NCBI GenBank assembly: GCA_964523725.1
Contig: CAZGAU010000031.1
Location: 1-39,649 of the forward strand
Origin: JADJNW01 sp964523725
GTDB taxonomy: Bacteria; Bacteroidota; Bacteroidia; Chitinophagales; Saprospiraceae
DNA length: 39,649 bases
Reading direction: 5' to 3'
The translations under genes were made by a program, and so were the position numbers. The notes under the pieces are model-generated. The model saw only the letters and a program-made list of their open reading frames with translations. It had not been told where the DNA came from and made no database searches. Below are positions 7,191 to 16,442 of the stretch, piece after piece (positions within the stretch are counted from its first letter, which is position 1; each line of letters begins with the position of its first letter).

Positions 7191-10100
7191 TCATTCTTTT
7201 ACAATTTTTCGATAGAAAATAGCTTTTTCATGCTCGATTTGTAATAGATAAACCGCCGAGGGTAGTCTGGAAAGATCAAGTTCCATGCGTTTTTCACTGA
7301 ATGTTTGCGTTGGCAACACAATCTGCCCGATTATATTCAAAACGGTGATCTTGCTCTCCGCCAGATTGGGCGAATCAATTACAATAGTCAGCTTTCCATA
7401 AGTAGGATTAGGGAAAATATTAATATAAGAAGCCCACTCGGGATCTTCGGTATCGGTGGTACCTACGGTGAGAGTCAGGCTTTGACTGCAGTTTTCGCGA
7501 TCGGTCACAGTCACGGTGTAAGTGCCTGGTGCTAAATTGAATACATCTTCGCTCATTTTTCCATTTGACCAGGCATAACGGTATGGTGCGACCCCACCTT
7601 CCACGATCAGGTTGATGAACCAGCCGTTGCCGGATTCACCGGTTTCCGAGCTGAGTTCAATCGGCGCAGGCTCGTACAGATTAAATGTTTTGGATTGGAT
7701 GCATTTATTCGAATCCGTCACGGTCACAGTATAACTTCCAGCATTCAAATTATAAATTCTCGGAGAACGTAATCCATTGGACCAGTTGTAACTAAGCGGT
7801 TCGTTGCCGCCCACTATGTTCAATTCAATGGCTCCGGTAGCCGAGCCATGGCAGGGCACCTCGGTGATATCGCCAAAGACAAGCGGCCCGGGAATGTTTT
7901 CTACCTGAGCCTGGAACGATTGCTTACAATTATTTTTGTCGGTCACCGTCAACGCATACGCACCAGCCGGGAGTTGGGTATTGACGGCTGTCGTGTCGCC
8001 GCTACTCCAGAGATAGCGGTAGGGCGAGATACCTCCTGAGGGAAAACCCACCAGCACGCCGTTTTCGTTATTGCAGGTTTCATGTTCGACTGTAAAGTCC
8101 ACCGTGATAGGACTGGGTTCGTTGAGCGTAAATTCCTCTGCATGGATGCAACCGTTGGCATCACGTACCAGCGCCGTATGCGTAGCCGCATAAAGCCCGC
8201 TAAAGGTATTGTCAACCTTGAAATTGGCATTGTTGACCGCATAAGCAAACGGCGCGGCGCCGCCCTGAGTTTGTATTCTAATTTGTCCGTCGTTGCCACC
8301 GGTGCAGGAAATATCCTGTTTTTGAATGGTGATTGCCGGAAGAGTCGGCTCGCCGATTTCAAACTGATACTTGTACACGCAATCCAGCGAATCGCGGAGA
8401 TAAAGGTCATACGTGCCTGATCCCAGGTTTTTAAAGCTGTTTTTAGTTGTATAATTTTGATTATCAATAGAGTAGAGGTAGTCGTTATTGGTGCTGTTTG
8501 TGATTTCCACTACGATGGAACCATCGGCTGATTCGGGGCAGGATTCGTTTTGTATTCTAAAAAAGACGCTCGGGGCGTTTACTTCCGGTACAATAGCGAT
8601 GACTTTATATATGCAACCATCTGGGTACCAAACGAATACCGTGTATTGCCCTGGGGCAAGCCCTTCAAAGAAATTCTCCTGCTGCCAGGTCATGCTATCG
8701 AGGGAAAAGAGATAATTACCGTATAATAATTTCCCGCCTTCGACAATGACGATCGCACCTGAGCTATCGCCCGGACAGCTCGCGGTCACATTGGCGCCCA
8801 CCGGTGGAGCTTCAGGGTCAGAAACCGTGAAAACCTCAGATTCTACGCATTCTTCCTGGTCTTTTACCACTACTTTATAATTTCCGGCGGACAGGTTGGC
8901 AAAAAAGTTAGTTTCCTGGAAATTTCTTCCATCCAGCGAATACTGATAGCCCCCGTTTCCGCCACTGGTGCGAAACTGTGCGCTACCGCCGGGTTCTCCG
9001 GGGCAATTGGGGTCGGTCACGTTGACGGTGTCAAAAGTAAGCGGATCGGGTTCCGCGATTGTGGCTGGATAGGCCACATAACAGTCCGGGCCTTCCTTTA
9101 CAAAAACGCGGTATTCGCCGGGGCGTAAATTCTGAAAAACAGGCTCTTCCTGCGTGGCTGCATTCAGCGCGTTCAGAGAATATCCGGTAATATTGCCATC
9201 GGCGGAAGGTTGAATCTTGATCATACCATTTCTATCGCCGTAGCAACTCACATCCTCCTTGGCAATGGTGACCGGCGTAAATTGCGGATCATAACCTACC
9301 CGAATGGTATCCACCGTGCGGCAGCCACGGGCTCTTTGATCTACCACCATAATCCTGTAATCCGTATTCCCCCGCAAGCCTTTGAAGGTCGGTTGTTCAC
9401 GTATTAAATTATCATTATTCAGCATATAGCGATACTCCCCGGAGCCACCGCTTGTGCGCATAGTGATCGCGCCGTTTTCAGTGCAGGTTTCATCCACGAC
9501 CACCTCTCTCTGCGTAATCAGGGAATCGTACACCTGCACGAAAACTTCGCGGCTGGTCTGGCAGCCCTTTCGGTCTTGTAAAACCACGCTGAAAAGGCTG
9601 GTTCGATCCACATTTACGGCTGCGGTGGGGCAGTTTTCACAATCAAGTGGATTTCCGTAAACAGAACGCGCAGAAATAACTTTAAAGTCGCCATTTCCGC
9701 CCCGAACACTGCCTAATAAGTTAACCACGCCCCGGATACCACAAATCGCGGTATCGAGTACATTGGCAACGATATTTTCAGGACCTATTTTAAAACTTAA
9801 AGTATCTGTACAAGTAAGCCCTCTTACAATAACCCGGTAAATTCCTGGACTCAAATCCCTGGCTACATTGGAAACGGTAGGAATATTGAGTGGCTGACCA
9901 TTTTTTTCCCAATTGTACAGCAAATTGGTTACCGGCGAAAGGACATTGATCAAGATGCTGCCATCGTTGGAAGTCGGGCAGGTTGGTTCCACTACCTGAG
10001 GTGCCAATCCAAAACCGCAATCATTTTGATTACCTGTGATCTGTGCCGACAGGTTTATCTGAAGCAATAAAGCGAAAGCAATGAGGAGAGAGTGTCTCAT
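7191..10100 (-). CDS. SprB-repeat surface protein with T9SS sorting domain
   Basis: A giant exported protein of 969 residues. After a signal peptide (starting MRHSLLIAFALLLQINLSAQ) come about eleven SprB-type Ig-like modules of 70-90 residues. Each has a conserved Cys followed by a Gly-rich turn (for example TCPTSNDGSI, SCYGDRNGMI, SCTGGNDGQI), then SGGxxPYxYxW or YSLD, and ends with GxYxVxVxDxxxC. The C-terminal about 85 residues (INIFPNPTYGKLTI to IFYRKIVKE) form a type A Por secretion tail, which directs export through the type IX system and attachment to the surface. The frame is open up to 10211, but the signal peptide begins at 10100 and is preceded by GAAAAG, so that start was chosen. 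Related proteins act as gliding or adhesion filaments; ligand unknown. Confidence 0.9.
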   Translation of the reverse strand: MRHSLLIAFALLLQINLSAQITGNQNDCGFGLAPQVVEPTCPTSNDGSILINVLSPVTNLLYNWEKNGQPLNIPTVSNVARDLSPGIYRVIVRGLTCTDTLSFKIGPENIVANVLDTAICGIRGVVNLLGSVRGGNGDFKVISARSVYGNPLDCENCPTAAVNVDRTSLFSVVLQDRKGCQTSREVFVQVYDSLITQREVVVDETCTENGAITMRTSGGSGEYRYMLNNDNLIREQPTFKGLRGNTDYRIMVVDQRARGCRTVDTIRVGYDPQFTPVTIAKEDVSCYGDRNGMIKIQPSADGNITGYSLNALNAATQEEPVFQNLRPGEYRVFVKEGPDCYVAYPATIAEPDPLTFDTVNVTDPNCPGEPGGSAQFRTSGGNGGYQYSLDGRNFQETNFFANLSAGNYKVVVKDQEECVESEVFTVSDPEAPPVGANVTASCPGDSSGAIVIVEGGKLLYGNYLFSLDSMTWQQENFFEGLAPGQYTVFVWYPDGCIYKVIAIVPEVNAPSVFFRIQNESCPESADGSIVVEITNSTNNDYLYSIDNQNYTTKNSFKNLGSGTYDLYLRDSLDCVYKYQFEIGEPTLPAITIQKQDISCTGGNDGQIRIQTQGGAAPFAYAVNNANFKVDNTFSGLYAATHTALVRDANGCIHAEEFTLNEPSPITVDFTVEHETCNNENGVLVGFPSGGISPYRYLWSSGDTTAVNTQLPAGAYALTVTDKNNCKQSFQAQVENIPGPLVFGDITEVPCHGSATGAIELNIVGGNEPLSYNWSNGLRSPRIYNLNAGSYTVTVTDSNKCIQSKTFNLYEPAPIELSSETGESGNGWFINLIVEGGVAPYRYAWSNGKMSEDVFNLAPGTYTVTVTDRENCSQSLTLTVGTTDTEDPEWASYINIFPNPTYGKLTIVIDSPNLAESKITVLNIIGQIVLPTQTFSEKRMELDLSRLPSAVYLLQIEHEKAIFYRKIVKE

Positions 10101-10284
10101 CTTTTCAAAAAATAAAGTGAAGCCGAAGCATTGGAACAATCGGTTTTGGGGATTATTCAACACTTCGGGCTTCTGTCGGTTGGGATTTGTTACATAGGGA
10201 AATTTGTTCATGGCACTATAACTTGTTGTAGGTCGTACTACTTCAGGACTTCAGGGTTGTATTAGAAACCGCCAAACGACCATA

Positions 10285-10355
10285 CAAATTTACATTGACT
10301 TTTATAACGTATAAAACCTTTTTTGTCCAAAACGTAGAAGTCCGAACTAAATTTG
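10285..10355. promoter_or_regulatory. Divergent promoter region between adhesin and GTG-started gene
   Basis: On the plus strand, TTTG (10322-10325), 22 bases and TAAATTTG (10348-10355) resemble a Bacteroidetes promoter 57 bases before the GTG at 10412. On the minus strand, TAAATTTG (10292-10285) is a -7 box for the adhesin gene, without a clear -33 partner, and predicts a leader of about 180 bases. The non-coding stretch 10101-10411 holds only these signals and the shared element at 10328-10348. Confidence 0.45.
10328..10348. repeat. Shared 21-base element, copy A
   Basis: This matches 19 of 21 positions with 16078-16098; the core CGTAGAAGTCCGAA is identical. Both copies lie in the intergenic region upstream of an SprB-type adhesin gene read leftward and a different gene read rightward. 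Copy A falls between the -33 and -7 boxes of the rightward promoter. Confidence 0.6.
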
Positions 10356-10411
10356 CTAATTTTCCGATGTGCTAAATTGCTGCTAATTTTTGAGATCAAA
10401 ACTACAAAATC

Positions 10412-11959
10412 GTGAAAACGCCATCGGATGATCTGTTTCAACTCATCAAATCGCTGACCCGTCAGGAAAAGCGCTATTTCAAACTCTATGCTTCCCGGCA
10501 CGCCATTGAAGGACAAAATAAGTATGTTTTGCTCTTTGATGCAATCGATCAGCAGGAATCTTATGACGAAGCGGCGATCAAGGAACAATTTGAACATGAG
10601 GCTTTTGTGCGCCAGTTGCATGTGGTAAAGAATTATTTGTACCAGAACATCCTCAATAGTTTGCGGCATTTCCATGAGAGTCAGGCTGGCGATAAGTTTC
10701 ACACCGAGATGCGCCACGCGGTGCTGCTTTTCAATAAAGGCCTGTACCAGCAAAGCGAGAAAGCGCTCAACAAAGCCAAGAAACTGGCGACCGAAAATGA
10801 GCATTTTTTGCAATTGCTCGAAGTGTATCGTTGGGAACACCAGATTGCGCATAGTCGCAATGATTTTAATATGCTCGAAGATTATGTGGAAAATGGATTG
10901 CAGTCAGAATTTGACTTGATCGAAAAATACCGGAATTTCCTGGAGTTCCAGGCTTTGAACGACCGGGTTTTTATTCCTTACTGGAAAAAGGGCGCCATCC
11001 GCAATGAGTCGGAAAAAGCGGCGCTCAAGCAATTATTCGAAGAGCCTTTGTTTCAAAGTGCTGACCATGCGCAGTCGTTCAATGCCCGCTATTTCTACTT
11101 CAATGCTCGGTTTTCGTTCCATTTTTTTATCGGCGAACTGAAGGAAAGTTATGGATATGTGCAGCAACTGGTGGCATTGTTCGAAAAGCTCGACCGCCGC
11201 AAGATCAAAGGAAAACTGGTGCGCTATTTCAGTAGCTCGTTGATTAATCTTTACATTGTGCAACAGCGACTTGGTTTGTTTGAGGAAATCCCGCAAACCC
11301 TGGAAAAATTGAGGAACGTACCTGCCGAGTCGCCCGATCAAAAACGCCGGCTTTTTGTGCGTAGTTTTAACCTCGAGGTGGACTTGTACCTCTCTACCGG
11401 GCAGTTTGCAAAAGGCGTGCAGCAGATCGCTCCGCTGGAGCAAATGTTTGAACAATACCGCACTTCCGTGGACAAGCAGCAGCGACTCGGGGTTTATTAC
11501 AATCTGGCATATCTTTACTTCGGCGCGGGCAGCCACGACCACGCTTTGGATTGGATCAATTACTTGCTGCAAGACCCTGACCTCAAAACCCGCGAGGATA
11601 TTCACTGTTTCGGTCGGATTTTAAATCTGATTATTCATTACGAACTGGGCAACGATCAACTCCTGGAATACGCCGTGCAGTCCACTTCGCGCTTTCTTTC
11701 GCGCCGGAAACGACTTTTTAAAGTGGAATCTATCATGCTCAAACTGATGCGTCGCTACCCGAAATGGCTAACCAATCAAGATAAAGCCAAGGGTTTCAAT
11801 GAGTTACTTGCCGAGATGAAGAGGTTGAAAAAAGATGAATTTGAACGTCGCGCGTTTGAATACTTTGACTTTATAGCCTGGCTGGAGAGTAAGGTAAAGC
11901 AGGTTCCATTGGCGGCTATCGTTGCTGAACAGCAACAAAAAAAGGCAGCGACGCTTTAA
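10412..11959 (+). CDS. Uncharacterised all-helical (TPR-like) cytoplasmic protein, GTG start
   Basis: A 515-residue protein that I cannot name. It has no signal peptide or membrane segment. Its sequence is almost entirely amphipathic helix with TPR-like spacing (for example YNLAYLYFGAGSHDHALDWI and ALNKAKKLATENEHFLQLLEVYRWE). The N-terminus DDLFQLIKSLTRQEKRYFKLYASRH looks like a distinct conserved head. The start is GTG at 10412: no in-frame ATG exists nearby, and this start keeps the head intact. It sits between two SprB-type adhesin genes on the opposite strand, so it may have nothing to do with them. A Bacteroidetes-like promoter lies just upstream. Confidence 0.85.
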   Translation: MKTPSDDLFQLIKSLTRQEKRYFKLYASRHAIEGQNKYVLLFDAIDQQESYDEAAIKEQFEHEAFVRQLHVVKNYLYQNILNSLRHFHESQAGDKFHTEMRHAVLLFNKGLYQQSEKALNKAKKLATENEHFLQLLEVYRWEHQIAHSRNDFNMLEDYVENGLQSEFDLIEKYRNFLEFQALNDRVFIPYWKKGAIRNESEKAALKQLFEEPLFQSADHAQSFNARYFYFNARFSFHFFIGELKESYGYVQQLVALFEKLDRRKIKGKLVRYFSSSLINLYIVQQRLGLFEEIPQTLEKLRNVPAESPDQKRRLFVRSFNLEVDLYLSTGQFAKGVQQIAPLEQMFEQYRTSVDKQQRLGVYYNLAYLYFGAGSHDHALDWINYLLQDPDLKTREDIHCFGRILNLIIHYELGNDQLLEYAVQSTSRFLSRRKRLFKVESIMLKLMRRYPKWLTNQDKAKGFNELLAEMKRLKKDEFERRAFEYFDFIAWLESKVKQVPLAAIVAEQQQKKAATL

Positions 11960-12044
11960 ACGCCACTGCCCCGAGACTTGGTTTTAGAGCAACTTTAAAA
12001 ACACAGTTTATGGGATTATGCAGATTGTTTGCTGTGTATCGGCT

Positions 12045-12075
12045 GCTTTAGCTGCCGGAAAATGGCAACTAAAGC
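12045..12075. terminator. Hairpin between convergent genes
   Basis: GCTTTAGCTGCC (12045-12056) pairs with GGCAACTAAAGC (12064-12075) with one mismatch around a 7-base loop. It lies between the helical-protein gene (+) and the second adhesin gene (-) and could end transcription from either side. There is no clear T-run. Confidence 0.45.
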
Positions 12076-12094
12076 TCACCGGTACAAAATGGCT

Positions 12095-15000
12095 TTACTT
12101 CACCACAATGCGTTTGATTTCTGTTGTTCCCCCTGTTTCAACACGGATGAAGTACATGCCTGGTTGCCAGTTGTTTACGGATAAGCTAGTCGTTTCCCCT
12201 TCGCTAACCTGATCCAGCTGGCTTTGATGCACAGGCGATCCTAATTCGTTCAGTGCCGTAATACGCACCTGGCTTTGGCTGGCTGCGTCGAAGCGAATTT
12301 GCACGCGATCGCGGCTTACGGTCGGATAAACCGTTGTATAATTGACGATCTCGGTTGGCAAAATGCCCAGCGCGCGCGCCTCTGCCCGGCGGAATCGCGG
12401 ATTGAAGAGATTCGGATCTTCTATTCTGGCATCAATATTTGAAAAGCGATAGTCACCTCTGATTTTGAATGACGTTTCCGTTGAGAATACGATCGTACCG
12501 TCGGCGCAAATAACTTTGGCGCGTACCTGGATCGTTTTGTTGGAACCGGTCAGCAGCATCGGTGTGACGTACGCATCACTATTGGCTCCGGGCAGGTCGA
12601 TCCAACCGGTAAACTCGGTTTTGAATTGCCACTGAATGCTGTCACCGATGTAATCTTCGAGTATGAATGTCACCATGTCACCGGAAGAAATCACGCCCGG
12701 ACGCACTTTGGCGCGACCGCCTTCGCAGGGCTGCGGATCAATAATGACGATCTTTTGCACGCTGCAACCCGCATCATCATTGATGGTAACCATGTAAACT
12801 CCAGCCGAAAGGTCGTACACACAGGAATCGGTGCTGATGACTTCGCCCTCCTGCAAGTCCATCCATTCGATGACATATGGCTCGGTGCCACCGGTCGGAT
12901 ACACGCAGATAGAGTCGCCCAGAGCTGCAAATTCAAGATTTGGATGGATACCCGGTTCGTTAATGGCAACTTCGATTTTAAATTCGCATTCGTTTGAATC
13001 CCAGATTCTTATAATGTAAGTTCCCGGCGCTACATTTTCAAAACTGTAGATATTCTCAGAAGTAGAGACCGTTTCGCCGTTGAAACGAATTTTGTAAGGT
13101 GCCTCGCCGCCGGAGATATTAAGAATAATGCTGCCGCCGATTTCGCTATTGCAAGCGGGATCTATGGTTTCGGTTGTCACCGTCAAACCTTCGTATGGCG
13201 GAATTTCCACATGCACCAGCGTAAAGCAACCGTTGGCATCTTTCACCAGGATCAAATAATCGCTCGGAGGTACATTGCGAATGCAAAAGCGATCGCTGTT
13301 GGATGCCGGTGGCGTCAGGGTCAGGTCGGTTTGCACCGCGCCTTCGATAGACACTACGCCGGTTTCCACGTCGATTTCCACATCCGGTAATACATCTCCC
13401 GGTTCTTCCCAGCGCCAAACCTGGAAGCGATAAGGACGTGTACCGCCTTTCACCCAAAGGCAGCCGCCCGTTGCGCCATCGCAATTGGTGTTTTCATCCA
13501 GTTCAAATTCTGCCCGGAGTGGCTCGGGTTCTTTGACTTCTACACGTACTTTGGCTTCGCAGCCATTTTTATCTACCACTTTAATGATGTAAATACCAGC
13601 AGACAATTCATCGAAAATGATAGTTAGATCATCTGATAATTCACTATCTGTCTCATTCTCATTGAAATAGATCGTGTAAGGTGCTTCACCACCTTCGATT
13701 TGCAGTTTGATTCGTCCATCGTTTTCTCCATTACAACTTATATGATCGACGCGGGTTTCCAGCCACAAGCCTGGTGTTTCCGGAATCAATACTGGAATTA
13801 ATTTATAACAGTGGTTTTTATCCACCACCAGGATGAAATATTTGCCCGGTCGGATGTTCTCCGCACAACGTTTGAAAGGCTCATCTGAAGAAGGATCGGT
13901 GTTCCAGCTCCAGTCAGTCTCTTCACCGTTACCACCCGTAAGGCGCGGTCTGCCATTTGGAGTAAGGATCACATTCGGAATGACCGTTAGTGGGCTATTC
14001 CAGCGCCAAACATAGATATGATAGGGTCTGGTACCACCTTCCACGAAGAGGCAACCACTCACGCCACTGTTACAGCTTTGACTGGTGATTTCAAACTTGG
14101 CTTTCAAGGGGTTTGGTCTTGGGATTCGCACTTTAAGCAAAGTATGACAACCGTTTTTATCCACCACTACGATGGCGTAAAAGCCAGGTGGAATGTTGCG
14201 GGCACAGCGCTTGTAGGGTGTTAGTAAACCTACAGTCGGACTCTCTGCATCAAATTCGAAATCATTTGTTGATTGCCAGTCATTCCCATTCATGTAAGGA
14301 TTGCCATCATCATCGAAACCCCAGTCTGGATCAGGGTAGTCAGTGACTTCTCCATTACGGTGACGCCATACGAAGATTCGGTAAGGACGCATGCCCCCAA
14401 AAACTTTCAGGCAACCATTCACTTGCTCGTCACAAACATTGCTGGTGATCTCAAATTCAGCTTCTAGCCCGCCGAGAGGTGGTATGACAACGATCACTGC
14501 TTTGTAACAATTATTCTTATCCACCACCAGAACGATGTAAACGCCCACAGGTATATTTCTGGCGCAATACAAGCCATTGGCGTCGTGGTTATCCGGGAAT
14601 TCACACTCGGGTGCGCGCTCGGCGCCAACTACGTAAGGTACGCCGTTATCCCAGAAATCGATTGTAAAACCAGCATTCGTGCCTGGATTTGGGTGCCGCC
14701 ATGCGTAGATCCGGTAAGGTTCGGTGCCACCGCTGACCTTGAGGCAACCGCTGGCGCCATCCCGGCAGTTATTACTGGTGAGGAAAAATTCCGCCTGAAT
14801 TTCGGTAGATTGATTGATTCTCACGCGCTCCGTAGCAGTACAGCCCGTCGCATCGGTGGTGGTAACGATGTATTCGCCGGCAGCCAGGTTTTCAAAGCAA
14901 CCCCAGGCGCCTTCCATTACGTATTGCTGATTGCCATAAGGCATAGTCAGTTTCGTCTTGTACGGCGCGGTTCCGCCCACGATATCAAAGCAAATTTTAC

Positions 15001-15991
15001 CATTATTTGCGCCGGCACAGGTGCTGTGTCTAACGGTGATATTTTGTTTAAAACTGGAGTTATTGTTCACCCGGAAAATTTTCCAGCCGAAGCAGCCCTT
15101 AGCGTCTTTAACGATCACATAATAGGAGCCGCTTTCAATATCTTCCTTGCAGAATGGGGTATTAGTATTGGTGGGATTATAATTATGGGCTGTCTCAGGA
15201 TCAAGGTCGTCAAAATCAATGCGATGCGTGAAATTATTGTCATTGACGCCGGGAGGCAGCGAGTTGAAACCCCAAATTTTGTAAGGGCCAGTGCCACCAT
15301 TAATAAAGGCGCAAACCTTGGCGTTGCCGCACATCGCCTGAGAGATAGCGATATTGATCTTGATTGGTTCGGGCTGTTTGACTTCAAATTTGCCACTTCC
15401 GTAGCAAATATTATTGGCGCCAAAAACACGCACATGATACACACCGGCTTTCAGGTTCTTAATATCTTCCGTATTCGCAGAAAAGCCGTTTGGTCCGCTC
15501 CATCTGTAGTAAATAGGCGCCACGTCAATCGGCACTTCCAGATCGATCGCACCGTCCATACCGCTGTGGCAGGTGACGTTTTTAATTCGTGCTTCAAAGT
15601 CTTGGTTTTCGGGCACCGTACAGGATACCGTTTTGGTGCAGCCCAGCAGATCTTTGACTTTGAACACATAATCGCCGGGGCGCAGGTTTTCGAAGCAAAT
15701 TTCTGCTCCGACGGTTAGTTCTGCACTGAGGTTCAGCATATCAAGTGTGATAATGTAAGGCGCGAGTCCGCCGGTGATTTTCAGGCAGACCGTGGCGGTA
15801 CCTTCACAATTATGCGTAATGGAGCCGATATTTACCTCCAGGAGGCAATCGTCATTTTGAGGGGTGTCAATTTTGCCGGCTTCCGCAGAAGCAAAGGCGG
15901 GCAGGCTCATCCAGGTGGCAAGCAGGACTAGTGCGCACCGGTAGAACCAATGAAGGGCATGTGATTGTGATTGAACATAAAACTGAGTCAT
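12095..15991 (-). CDS. Giant SprB-type T9SS adhesin with extended modules
   Basis: A 1298-residue exported protein. A signal peptide (about residues 1-36) precedes about eleven SprB-like modules. Four of them (about residues 395-905) are unusually long. They share a Cys-containing turn, GGTRPYRIxVWR, an insertion of 25-60 residues rich in Asp, Asn, Pro and Gly, and then CARNIPPGxYxIVVVDKNxC. Standard modules with GGxAPYxI and GxYxIxVxDxxGC flank them. The C-terminus (TTVYPTVSRDRVQIRF to TEIKRIVVK) is a T9SS type A sorting tail. Many paired cysteines suggest disulfides outside the cell. It is probably a cell-surface adhesin. The upstream region holds copy B of an element also found near the other adhesin gene. 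Confidence 0.9.
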   Translation of the reverse strand: MTQFYVQSQSHALHWFYRCALVLLATWMSLPAFASAEAGKIDTPQNDDCLLEVNIGSITHNCEGTATVCLKITGGLAPYIITLDMLNLSAELTVGAEICFENLRPGDYVFKVKDLLGCTKTVSCTVPENQDFEARIKNVTCHSGMDGAIDLEVPIDVAPIYYRWSGPNGFSANTEDIKNLKAGVYHVRVFGANNICYGSGKFEVKQPEPIKINIAISQAMCGNAKVCAFINGGTGPYKIWGFNSLPPGVNDNNFTHRIDFDDLDPETAHNYNPTNTNTPFCKEDIESGSYYVIVKDAKGCFGWKIFRVNNNSSFKQNITVRHSTCAGANNGKICFDIVGGTAPYKTKLTMPYGNQQYVMEGAWGCFENLAAGEYIVTTTDATGCTATERVRINQSTEIQAEFFLTSNNCRDGASGCLKVSGGTEPYRIYAWRHPNPGTNAGFTIDFWDNGVPYVVGAERAPECEFPDNHDANGLYCARNIPVGVYIVLVVDKNNCYKAVIVVIPPLGGLEAEFEITSNVCDEQVNGCLKVFGGMRPYRIFVWRHRNGEVTDYPDPDWGFDDDGNPYMNGNDWQSTNDFEFDAESPTVGLLTPYKRCARNIPPGFYAIVVVDKNGCHTLLKVRIPRPNPLKAKFEITSQSCNSGVSGCLFVEGGTRPYHIYVWRWNSPLTVIPNVILTPNGRPRLTGGNGEETDWSWNTDPSSDEPFKRCAENIRPGKYFILVVDKNHCYKLIPVLIPETPGLWLETRVDHISCNGENDGRIKLQIEGGEAPYTIYFNENETDSELSDDLTIIFDELSAGIYIIKVVDKNGCEAKVRVEVKEPEPLRAEFELDENTNCDGATGGCLWVKGGTRPYRFQVWRWEEPGDVLPDVEIDVETGVVSIEGAVQTDLTLTPPASNSDRFCIRNVPPSDYLILVKDANGCFTLVHVEIPPYEGLTVTTETIDPACNSEIGGSIILNISGGEAPYKIRFNGETVSTSENIYSFENVAPGTYIIRIWDSNECEFKIEVAINEPGIHPNLEFAALGDSICVYPTGGTEPYVIEWMDLQEGEVISTDSCVYDLSAGVYMVTINDDAGCSVQKIVIIDPQPCEGGRAKVRPGVISSGDMVTFILEDYIGDSIQWQFKTEFTGWIDLPGANSDAYVTPMLLTGSNKTIQVRAKVICADGTIVFSTETSFKIRGDYRFSNIDARIEDPNLFNPRFRRAEARALGILPTEIVNYTTVYPTVSRDRVQIRFDAASQSQVRITALNELGSPVHQSQLDQVSEGETTSLSVNNWQPGMYFIRVETGGTTEIKRIVVK

Positions 15992-16077
15992 GGGCTACAT
16001 TTTTTTGGTTAAACCATGAATTGATTTTCAACACAAAGTTGCGCCCGGGGAGGTCTATATACAATTTAAGGTATGGT

Positions 16078-16098
16078 CAAACCGTAGAAGTCCGAATT
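16078..16098. repeat. Shared 21-base element, copy B
   Basis: Copy B of the element at 10328-10348, with the identical core CGTAGAAGTCCGAA. It lies 87 bases upstream of the second adhesin gene (-) and 111 bases upstream of the VapB-like gene (+). Confidence 0.6.
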
Positions 16099-16208
16099 GG
16101 GAGGGGTGAAAATATAGAATTTGAAATTAGAGTCGGGCAATTTTTTTTCTTTTGAAGAACCGGATGTTAGTTGTAAATTGTTGTATTGTTAGTATTTATA
16201 GCACTATT

Positions 16209-16442
16209 ATGGAAGCAATTAGAAAAAAAGTAAAAAGATCGGGTAGATATCTTACGATTGAAATTCCTGATTCCTTCAAAGCTGATGAAATTGAAGTGAT
16301 TCTTCTTCCCGCTGAATCAGAGATAGAAAGCCAGGATGACCGGGAGAAATGGATGGAGAATGCAATGACGTTCTACAATCAATTTCACTTTGATATTAAG
16401 AACCTAGACTGGAATCGAGACGAATTATATGATCAAGGATAG
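16209..16442 (+). CDS. VapB-like antitoxin
   Basis: A 77-residue protein starting MEAIRKKVKRSGRYLTIEIP. A short beta-rich N-terminus resembling AbrB/SpoVT-like or DUF2281-type antitoxins of Bacteroidetes (RYLTIEIPDSFKADEIEVILLP) is followed by an acidic helical tail that would wrap the toxin. The frame is open from 16152, but the residues before this ATG do not fit the family. The stop codon overlaps the start of the following PIN-domain reading frame by 14 bases, the classical translational coupling of a toxin-antitoxin operon. The family assignment is from general pattern, not a definite match. Confidence 0.7.
   Translation: MEAIRKKVKRSGRYLTIEIPDSFKADEIEVILLPAESEIESQDDREKWMENAMTFYNQFHFDIKNLDWNRDELYDQG

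Noticed and set aside
10101..10211. N-terminal extension of the first adhesin
   Set aside because: The extra 37 residues would precede a clear signal peptide starting at 10100, and their sequence has no export features.
14585..15718. Long plus-strand open frame opposite the second adhesin gene
   Set aside because: It lies entirely antisense to the SprB-type gene, shows no domain or signal, and follows from the codon bias of the true gene.
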